Shown here one piece after another: positions 32,259 through 37,945 of a DNA stretch of 37,945 nt. The notes below the pieces were generated by a model. That model saw nothing but the letters and a program-made list of their open reading frames with translations. It did no database searches and was not told where the DNA came from. Numbering within the stretch: position 1 is the stretch's first letter; every line of letters starts with the position of its first letter. Made by a program: the position numbers and the translations under genes. The stretch is taken from contig JBDTNK010000014.1 in the NCBI GenBank assembly GCA_039933775.1, positions 1 to 37,945 on the forward strand, in the 5' to 3' direction. Origin of the DNA: JBDTNK01 sp039933775 (lineage in GTDB: Bacteria; Chloroflexota; Limnocylindria; QHBO01).

Positions 32259-33194
32259 ATGTCGCAGGATGGCGGCATGAGCACGCCAAACGACACGTTC
32301 GCAGCGTTCCTGGGGTCGGTCACGGCGACGCTCGACGAGCCCGAGCTGCGCGGAAACGAGCTGGCGGCGCGGGCTCACCTGTCGCGCTACCACTTCGACC
32401 GGCTCATCCGGGCGACGGCGGGCGAGACACCGGCGCGGTTCCGACGCAGAGTCCTGCTCGAACGGGCCGCGTTTCGGCTCACATCGGGCCGGACCGGCAT
32501 CCTCGACGTCGCCGTCGAGGCCGGCTACTCCTCGAACGAGGCGTTCACGCGCGCGTTCCGAAGAGCATACGGGGACGCTCCGTCTGCCTGGCGCCGGACG
32601 CCGGGACAGATCCCGCTCGCGACACCGAACGGCGTGCATTTCCACCCGCCGGGCAGCCTTCGGCTGCCGGCCGAACACGAGGTGAGTTCCATGAATCTCC
32701 TGCTGAAGATGGTCCAACACCACGTCTGGCTGGTCCGCCAGATGGTCGACCGCGCGACGTCGCTCGACGCCGGCCACCTCGACGAGCCGATCCAACTCTC
32801 TGTTGAGGGGCTCGATGATGCCCCCACCATCCGCTCACTCCTCTCGCGGCTCGTGGGACAGATGGACATGTGGATCGGCGCCATCGAGGGTCGTGCCTAC
32901 GACTTCGACCTCGAACACGCCGAGTCGCTCGACGGCATGATGTCCAGGCTCGCGCGGGTGGGCCCTGCCTTCGAGGCCGAGGTGCGGCGGGTGATCGACG
33001 AAGGCAGCCTGGACGACACCTTCGTCGACGCGACCTGCGATCCGCCCGAGGTCTTCACGTACGGCGGCATGATCGCGCATGTGCTCACCTTCGCCGCCCA
33101 TCGGCGCACCTTGGTGCTCGGTGGACTGGCCTCGGCGGGCATCACGGACCTTGGGTCCGGTGACCCGGGCAAGTGGGTGGCCGACGCCGCGTGA
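32259..33194 (+). CDS. AraC-type HTH fused to a DinB-like domain
   Basis: 311-aa protein (305 aa if it starts at the second Met, 32277). N-terminal AraC-family double helix-turn-helix: ELAARAHLSRYHFDRLIRAT and VAVEAGYSSNEAFTRAFRRA, with YGDAPSAWRR at its end. After a short linker a four-helix DinB-like domain follows (about residues 145-300: MNLLLKMVQHHVWLVRQMVD, LLSRLVGQMDMWIGA, IAHVLTFAAHRRTLVL), including His residues at helix positions used for metal binding in DinB proteins. HTH plus DinB fusions are seen elsewhere and may sense small thiols or metals. GAGGTGG before 32259 is a fair Shine-Dalgarno. The gene is divergent from the large LuxR regulator. Confidence 0.85.
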   Translation: MSQDGGMSTPNDTFAAFLGSVTATLDEPELRGNELAARAHLSRYHFDRLIRATAGETPARFRRRVLLERAAFRLTSGRTGILDVAVEAGYSSNEAFTRAFRRAYGDAPSAWRRTPGQIPLATPNGVHFHPPGSLRLPAEHEVSSMNLLLKMVQHHVWLVRQMVDRATSLDAGHLDEPIQLSVEGLDDAPTIRSLLSRLVGQMDMWIGAIEGRAYDFDLEHAESLDGMMSRLARVGPAFEAEVRRVIDEGSLDDTFVDATCDPPEVFTYGGMIAHVLTFAAHRRTLVLGGLASAGITDLGSGDPGKWVADAA

Positions 33195-33242
33195 GACACC
33201 AAGCCGCCGCAGGCCGGTCATCGGCTTGCGGCGGTATCGGTC

Positions 33243-33248
33243 TAACCT
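33243..33248 (+). promoter_or_regulatory. -10 box (TAACCT) of the mutase large-subunit gene
   Basis: TAACCT ends 13 bases before the ATG at 33262; a short leader of about six bases would result. Confidence 0.4.
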
Positions 33249-33261
33249 CCACACTGGGCGC

Positions 33262-35004
33262 ATGAGTGACACGCGCTGGCAGGAGCACGAAGACCGATGG
33301 GCGCGCGAGCGGCTGGATCCCGCGCTGGAGCGCGCGCCGGAGCGCAAGGCGCGCTTCATCACGCAGTCGGGTGTCGAGATCGACCGCGTCTACACGCCCG
33401 CCGACCTGGCGGATCCGGCGAACGATCCCGATGCCGGACGCCCGCGGTATCGGTTCAGCCCTTCGGATTCCGAGGTCGACGGCTGGGACGAGATCGAAGA
33501 TCTCGGCCTCCCCGGTGAGCCGCCGTTCACGCGCGGCATCCACCCGACCGGCCATCGCGGACGACTGTGGACGATGCGCATGTTCGCCGGCTTCGGCACC
33601 GCCGAGGACACCAACGACCGATTCAAGAAGCTGATCGCCGCCGGCGGCACGGGCTTGAGCATCGCGTACGACATGCCGACCCTGTACGGCTACGACCACG
33701 ACGAGCCGATGGCCGAGGGCGAGTTCGGCACCTGTGGGGTCGCGGTTTCCTCGCTTGCCGACATGGAGATTCTGCTCGCCGGGCTGCCGGTGGGCGAGAT
33801 CTCGACCTCGATGACGATCAACTCGCCCGCCGCGATGATCTGGGCCATGTACATCGTGGCCGCCGAGAAGATGGGCGTGCCGCGCGCGCAGCTGACCGGA
33901 ACGCTGCAGAACGACATCCTCAAGGAGTTCATCGCCCAGAAGGAGTACATCTTCCCGCCGGCACCCTCGCTGAAGCTCGTCACCGATACCGTCGAGTGGG
34001 GCACGCGCGAGCTGCCGCGCTGGAACACGATTTCGATCTCGGGCTATCACATCCGCGAGGCCGGCTCGACCGCGGTCCAGGAGCTCGCCTTCACCATCGC
34101 CGACGGCATCGCCTACGTCGAGGATGCCCTGGCGCGCGGGATGCGGTTCGACGACTTCGCGCCCCGGTTGAGCTTCTTCTTCAATTCGCACAACGACTTC
34201 TTCGAGGAGATCGCCAAGTTCCGCGCCGCCCGGCGGATCTGGTACAAGCTGTGCCGCGAGCGCTTTGGCGCCGAGAACGAGCGCAGCACCTGGATGCGCT
34301 TCCATACCCAGACGGCCGGGGTCTCACTGACCGCGCAGCAGCCGCTGAACAACCTCACGCGAGTGGCCATCCAGGCGCTGGCCGGAGTCCTGGGTGGCAC
34401 GCAGTCGCTGCATACCGATGCGTATGACGAGGCGTGGGCGGTTCCCTCCGAAGCTGCCGCCATGCTCGCACTGCGGCAGCAGCACATCCTGGCCGAAGAG
34501 TCCGGCGCGGCGAACACCGTCGACCCGCTGGCCGGCTCCTATTTCGTGGAGACGCTCACGAACCAGACCGAGCAGGCCGCATGGCGCTACATCGCGCGCA
34601 TCGATGAGATGGGCGGCATGGTGCCCGCGCTCGAGGCCGGGTATCCGCAGGCCGAGATCGCCGATGCCGCCTACGAGCAGCAGCGCGAGGTCGAGGCGCA
34701 CGAGCGCGAGGTCGTCGGCGTGACGAAGTACGCGGATCCGAACGAGGAGCTGAAGATCCCGCTGCTCGCGATCAGCTCCGAACAGGAGCGGCGGCACCTC
34801 GATCGACTGGCGCGGGTGCGCGCGGAGCGCGTTGCGGGAGCGCATGCGGCCGCCATGCGACGGCTCGAGGACGAGGCACGCCGCGGTGACGTGAACCTCA
34901 TGCCGGCCATCATCGCGGCGGTCGAGGCATACGCCACCATCGGCGAGATGTGCGGCGTGTTACGCGGCGTCTACGGGGAGTACCGGGAGCCGCTCGCCGT
35001 CTGA
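33262..35004 (+). CDS. Cobalamin-dependent acyl-CoA mutase large subunit
   Basis: 580-aa TIM-barrel catalytic subunit of the methylmalonyl-CoA mutase superfamily, lacking a fused B12 domain; it would need the separate small subunit (5821-6264) and MeaB. Family blocks include LWTMRMFAGFGTAEDTN, GLSIAYDMPTLYGYD, TSMTINSPAAMIWAMY, QNDILKEF, WNTISISGYHIREAG and LGGTQSLHTDAYDEA. At the two positions that bind the methylmalonyl carboxylate in true mutases (Tyr89 and Arg207 of Propionibacterium enzyme numbering) this protein has His98 (PTGHRGR) and Gln226 (FIAQKEY). Isobutyryl-CoA and 2-hydroxyisobutyryl-CoA mutases also carry Gln at the second position, so substrate should be regarded as open. Start ATG 33262; an upstream in-frame extension has no similarity. 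Confidence 0.93.
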   Translation: MSDTRWQEHEDRWARERLDPALERAPERKARFITQSGVEIDRVYTPADLADPANDPDAGRPRYRFSPSDSEVDGWDEIEDLGLPGEPPFTRGIHPTGHRGRLWTMRMFAGFGTAEDTNDRFKKLIAAGGTGLSIAYDMPTLYGYDHDEPMAEGEFGTCGVAVSSLADMEILLAGLPVGEISTSMTINSPAAMIWAMYIVAAEKMGVPRAQLTGTLQNDILKEFIAQKEYIFPPAPSLKLVTDTVEWGTRELPRWNTISISGYHIREAGSTAVQELAFTIADGIAYVEDALARGMRFDDFAPRLSFFFNSHNDFFEEIAKFRAARRIWYKLCRERFGAENERSTWMRFHTQTAGVSLTAQQPLNNLTRVAIQALAGVLGGTQSLHTDAYDEAWAVPSEAAAMLALRQQHILAEESGAANTVDPLAGSYFVETLTNQTEQAAWRYIARIDEMGGMVPALEAGYPQAEIADAAYEQQREVEAHEREVVGVTKYADPNEELKIPLLAISSEQERRHLDRLARVRAERVAGAHAAAMRRLEDEARRGDVNLMPAIIAAVEAYATIGEMCGVLRGVYGEYREPLAV

Positions 35005-35026
35005 GGCGTGCGCGGCGTTGCTCGGG

Positions 35027-35247
35027 GGTTCGCGCCGTGGAGTTTTCGCCATCGGCCTGTCTTGACGACCGTATGTGGTTCGCGCCGTGGAGTTGTCGCC
35101 ATCGGCCTGTTGAGACGACCTTAGGAGACGTCAGGCGGAGCTCAGACCGCCTGATCCGCGTCCTGTGAGCGTGAATCCGACCGCTCCATGCGAATTCGTT
35201 GGCGGCCGGCCCGCCTAAGGTCGCCAGAACGGGCCGCTGGCAACTTC
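35027..35247. repeat. Repeat element copy B: two direct units plus an inverted arm
   Basis: Same architecture as copy A. Direct units at 35027-35070 and 35077-35120 (40 of 44 identical, 50-bp period, as in copy A) end in ACGACC, followed by TTAGG. The core GAGCGTGAATCCG is at 35167-35179, 42 bases after the TTAGG end, exactly the spacing in copy A. The inverted arm, 35213-35247, is the reverse complement of copy A 2071-2105 with 33 of 35 positions identical. It lies after the mutase stop and before the 3' end of a minus-strand gene whose last 34 codons run into it. The gap between 35005 and 35141 holds no other gene. Confidence 0.85.
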
Positions 35248-35902
35248 GTCATGAGCAGGATGCCACCAGGCACTGGCGGGACGCCTGCCGCTCGCAGCCA
35301 CGAGAGCGCCGCATGTCCGCGGACCGTCAGGCGAGCGAAGAGGGCAGCATGTTCTGCAACGCGACGGCGCGCGGTTGTCCCTTCGAGCACGATCAAAGCC
35401 GGCACGACCGCGCGAGGCTGCCAGCCACGTTCGCGTGCGATGAATGGCGCATTGCGCGCCTTGCGATCGAGATTCGACAACAGTGCCTGAACGTCGACGA
35501 TGACCGTCTTGATCTCGATGACGAGTAGCGTCGCGCTGGCGGCGTGCCAGACTAGGATGTCGATGCTGCCGCGTTCGCCGTAACGGCTGAAGGTGACCTC
35601 TACGCCGACCATCCACCCGGCGCGCGTCAGCCATTGCGCCCAGCGATTCTGGAGGGTCGCATGTTCGGCATCCAGCAGACGGCGGACATCGCCGCCAGGC
35701 AACTGGATATCGATGCGAAGCCAGCCACCAAGCGCGTTGACGACCGACCGCAGCGTCTCGACAGTATGCGGTCCGATCCGGCCGCCTCGAGATCGGTCAG
35801 CACCGACCGAGCTACGCCGAGCCGCGCAGCCACGTCGCGTTGGCGCCAGCCGCGGCGGTGACGCATTGCCCGCAGGCATCGCCCGATGACATCGTCGAGC
35901 AT
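35142..35902 (-). pseudogene. Frameshifted HTH plus PD-(D/E)XK nuclease-like gene
   Basis: Two frames joined make one protein of about 250 aa. First frame from ATG 35902 (GTGGAGG Shine-Dalgarno): MLDDVIGRCLRAMRHRRGWR, then QRDVAARLGVARSVLTDLEA, an XRE-type helix-turn-helix. The second frame continues GRIGPHTVETLRSVVNALGG, a middle region, then a nuclease-like core with GERGSIDILVW, LLVIEIKT (Asp and Glu-x-Lys of PD-(D/E)XK) and LLSNLDRKARNAPF. Adding one G in the run near 35780-35787 (GAGGCGGCC read as GAGGCGGGCC) restores LEAGRIGPH, the expected family continuity. It is either a real mutation or a sequencing error. The last 34 codons (TKLPAARSGDLRRAG onward) are repeat element copy B. Function of the intact family is not established. 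Confidence 0.7.
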
Positions 35903-36243
35903 GGCGCCTCCACATGATCGGAAGCAGACTGTCGCGTGATGCAGCGGAAGGGTCGATCGGCGCGGCCCGCGGCCACCTCGAGGGCCGGCCGCGGTGACGT
36001 ACGAAAGAGCACTCGGCCATCCCGCGCCGATCGGCGAGCGCATCCTGCCACTCGCCACTTACCGCCCACTTACCACGCGCTTACGCATGAGCGCGACGCA
36101 TGTGCGCAGCGACGGCGCGACGCATTGGCGGGACGAAGCGGCGACGCGGCGAGAACCGCCCGATTCGATGCGCCCTGGGTCATGCCGGTGGCAAGCGCTG
36201 CATCGATCGCCTGTGAACCCCTCGCGGACTATGCTCGACGCAG
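35903..36243. other. Intergenic gap without a supported gene
   Basis: 341 bases between the divergent HTH/nuclease-like gene and the exonuclease gene. It contains CCACTTACC twice (36055-36063, 36066-36074, 11-bp period) and the promoter for the exonuclease near its right end. Open frames here have no recognisable features. Confidence 0.6.
36230..36235 (+). promoter_or_regulatory. -10 box (TATGCT) of the exonuclease gene
   Basis: TATGCT ends eight bases before the ATG at 36244, consistent with a leaderless or nearly leaderless transcript. Confidence 0.5.
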
Positions 36244-37116
36244 ATGAAGCTGCACCTCCTCGACGCCACGTTCGAGCTCTTCCGTGCCTTCTTCTCGCGA
36301 CCGATGCGCCATGCTCCCGATGGCCGGCCGGTGAACGCCGTCGCCGGGCTCATCGACAGCACCCTGGCGCTGCTGCGCGAGCGGGACGTCACGCATGTCG
36401 GTGCCGCGACCGACTACGTCATCGAGTCATGGCGCAACGACCTGTACCCCGGCTACAAATCGAGCGCCGGGATCGATCCGGACCTGATGCGGCAGTTCCG
36501 CGACGCCGAACGAGCGCTCGAGGCGCTGGGCGTCGTCGTGTGGCCCATGATCGAGGACGAGGCCGACGACGCGATCGCCACCGCTGTCGCGCGCCACCTC
36601 GATGATTTGCGGGTCGAGCAGATCGTCATCTGCAGTGTCGACAAGGACCTGGGCCAGTGCGTGACCGGCCACCGGGTCGTGCTCCGCGACCGGATGCGCA
36701 ACATCACGTACGACGAGGCGGGCATCGAGAAGAAGTTCGGCGTCCTGCCGGCCTCGATCCCCGACTACCTGGCGCTCGTTGGCGACAGCAGCGATGGCTT
36801 CCCAGGACTGCCCGGCTGGGGCGCCAAGTCGGCCGCCGCGGTCCTGCATCGGTTCAAAACGATCGACGCCATCCCGGAGAGCCCGCTGGACTGGGACCTG
36901 CCGGTGCGCAATGCCAGCCGCCTGGCGTTGACGCTTACCACGCACCGTGACGAGGCGATCCTGTACCGCACGCTCGCCACGCTGCGGACCGAATCGAACG
37001 CGAACCAGACCCTCGACGAGCTCGAATGGCAGGGCGTGCGGCGCGAGGCGTTCATCGGGCTGTGCGACGAGCTCGGCCTGGACACCGTGCGCGAACGGGT
37101 GCACCGCTGGGCCTGA
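36244..37116 (+). CDS. 5'-3' exonuclease/flap endonuclease (PolA N-terminal-like)
   Basis: 290-aa stand-alone member of the 5' nuclease family (like the N-terminal domain of DNA polymerase I or ExoIX), removing 5' flaps and RNA primers. Acidic metal ligands sit in LLDATFELF (Asp8), IEDEADDAIA, CSVDKDLGQC and GDSSDGFPG; the helix-hairpin-helix/H3TH motif is GDSSDGFPGLPGWGAKSAA. The arch-like region WRNDLYPGYKSSAG is also typical. No polymerase domain follows. It is preceded by TATGCT and no neighbour shares its strand immediately upstream, so it is probably monocistronic. The next gene starts 72 bases after its stop. Confidence 0.93.
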   Translation: MKLHLLDATFELFRAFFSRPMRHAPDGRPVNAVAGLIDSTLALLRERDVTHVGAATDYVIESWRNDLYPGYKSSAGIDPDLMRQFRDAERALEALGVVVWPMIEDEADDAIATAVARHLDDLRVEQIVICSVDKDLGQCVTGHRVVLRDRMRNITYDEAGIEKKFGVLPASIPDYLALVGDSSDGFPGLPGWGAKSAAAVLHRFKTIDAIPESPLDWDLPVRNASRLALTLTTHRDEAILYRTLATLRTESNANQTLDELEWQGVRREAFIGLCDELGLDTVRERVHRWA

Positions 37117-37188
37117 CCATGGCCGGTACCGGGGAGTACGTTCGGTGGAGTGAGGTGCGGTCGGCATCGGGCTAGCCTGCGAAGGCTC

Positions 37189-37945
37189 ATGTTGCACCGA
37201 CGCCTGCTGGCGGCGCTGACCGCCGCCTCCCTCCTCCTCGCTGGCCTGCCCGGAACGCCTGTCGCAGCCGCCTCCTGCAGTGGCTGGAGCTCCGAGACGG
37301 CCCCGCCGACGACGATCCGCGTCTTTCGCACGGCAAGCGGCGCGGTCGAGACCGTCGACTTCCGGACCTACACGGCGAATGTGCTTTCGCGCGAATGGAT
37401 CAGCAGCTGGACGACCGAGTCGATTCGGGCGGGTGCCCTGGTGGTCAAGAACTACGCCTGGTACCAGGTCCTGCACTGGCGCGGCTACACAACCCCCGCG
37501 GGCGCATGCTTCGACGTCTTCGACTCCACCCGGGATCAGCACTACGACCCCTCGCGTCCCACCTATGGACCGATGGTGGCCGCCGTCGACGCCACCTGGA
37601 CGACCCTGGCGCTGCAGAACGGCCGCATCTTCGCCGCGTACTACAACGCCGGCGGCATGAGCGAGGCGTGCGGCGCGAACGTCAACGGCTGGCAGATGTT
37701 CCAGTGGGGCTCGCAGGCGTGCGGCCTTGCGGGTCTGAGCGCAGCGCAGATCATGGCCACGTACTACGCTGGGGTGCAGGTCAGCGCCGCGCCGCCACCA
37801 GCGCCGCCGCCCGCCACGCCTGGCCCGACCCCGCCGCCGGCGCCCTCGCCCACGCCCGTGCCAGCACCGGATGGCTCCTCCGTTCTGGCACCGAGCGCCA
37901 CGCCGCCGCCGCCGCCGCCCACGCCCGTGCCGCCGCCCCTCGAGC
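37189..37945 (+). CDS. SpoIID/LytB-domain exported protein (C-terminus cut by window edge)
   Basis: At least 252 aa. An N-terminal signal peptide (MLHRRLLAALTAASLLLAGL, cleavage near VAAAS, residue 28) is followed by a SpoIID-type domain: VDFRTYTANVLSREWISSW, then ESIRAGALVVKNYAWYQVLH and a Cys-containing CFDVFDSTRDQHYDP, matching the pattern of SpoIID peptidoglycan-lytic/amidase-enhancer proteins (conserved Glu in SREW, Cys-Asp-x-x-Asp-x-T/S-x-x-Q). A second block reads AAYYNAGGMSEACG and WGSQACGLAG. From residue about 200 the chain is Pro/Ala/Thr-rich (APPPAPPP, TPGPTPPPAPS), a wall-spanning linker, and the gene runs off the window. TAGCCT lies ten bases before the ATG. The SpoIID domain does not imply sporulation; many non-sporing bacteria have it. 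Confidence 0.85.
   Translation, partial: MLHRRLLAALTAASLLLAGLPGTPVAAASCSGWSSETAPPTTIRVFRTASGAVETVDFRTYTANVLSREWISSWTTESIRAGALVVKNYAWYQVLHWRGYTTPAGACFDVFDSTRDQHYDPSRPTYGPMVAAVDATWTTLALQNGRIFAAYYNAGGMSEACGANVNGWQMFQWGSQACGLAGLSAAQIMATYYAGVQVSAAPPPAPPPATPGPTPPPAPSPTPVPAPDGSSVLAPSATPPPPPPTPVPPPLE

Noticed and set aside
37189..37945. Reading the SpoIID-domain gene as evidence of sporulation
   Set aside because: The domain is widespread in non-sporing bacteria and no other sporulation gene is present.

Overview
The window is high-GC, gene-dense bacterial chromosome with short gaps, many ATGA or GTGA overlaps, frequent GTG starts and lipoproteins. The gene mix (split cobalamin-dependent acyl-CoA mutase with MeaB, OpuC-type osmolyte importer, paired dynamin-like and YfjP-like GTPases, soluble acyl-ACP desaturase, large LuxR-type ATPase, SpoIID-domain protein) best fits a Chloroflexota lineage (soil or freshwater Limnocylindria/Ellin6529-like), with Actinomycetota as the alternative. 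This is an inference from gene content; no rRNA or marker gene is present. I saw no tRNA, rRNA, CRISPR array, prophage or transposase gene.

Layout. 1-1941 (minus): acyl-CoA dehydrogenase (cut by the window edge) and 3-hydroxyacyl-CoA dehydrogenase, a beta-oxidation pair. 1942-2315: intergenic, with repeat copy A. 2316-2726: a RidA-family protein. 2752-4646 (minus): ECF sigma factor and its membrane anti-sigma-like partner. 4693-7129 (minus): MeaB GTPase, B12-binding mutase small subunit, pterin carbinolamine dehydratase and GTP cyclohydrolase I. 7224-8430: a degenerate NERD-like protein tail-to-tail with a PAP2 phosphatase. 8466-15571 (plus): two polytopic membrane proteins, then a four-gene OpuC-type importer, closed by a strong hairpin. 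15643-18388: DUF1684, zinc-ribbon/TM and TPM/DUF2207 membrane proteins in one overlapping operon. 18437-22837: a disordered protein with a C-terminal HTH-like domain and two large GTPases. 22834-24130 (minus): dodecin and a HhH-PHP phosphoesterase. 24131-24827: non-coding, rich in repeats and palindromes. 24828-28579: phosphotriesterase-family hydrolase, a glutamate-dehydrogenase-like protein without its key lysines, acyl-ACP desaturase, DUF6176-like protein. 28715-33194: small lipoprotein, 1008-aa LuxR regulator, AraC-HTH/DinB-like protein. 33262-35004: acyl-CoA mutase large subunit. 35027-35902: repeat copy B and a frameshifted HTH/PD-(D/E)XK gene. 36244-37945: 5'-3' exonuclease and a SpoIID-domain protein running off the end.

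How it fits together. Beta-oxidation genes, mutase subunits, MeaB and the desaturase point to fatty-acid and branched or odd-chain acyl-CoA metabolism. The osmolyte importer, membrane proteins and ECF sigma/anti-sigma pair are envelope and stress functions. Several enzymes deviate at residues their families use for catalysis or substrate choice (GDH-like, mutase, RidA, NERD-like). Many genes have a TAnnnT box 5-9 bases before the start codon, which suggests leaderless transcription.

The most interesting item is a two-copy repeat element (copies A and B, about 33 kb apart) built from a 35-bp unit present as two direct copies plus one inverted copy. In copy B the 3' end of an HTH plus PD-(D/E)XK-like gene lies inside the element; copy A looks like the same element without the gene.
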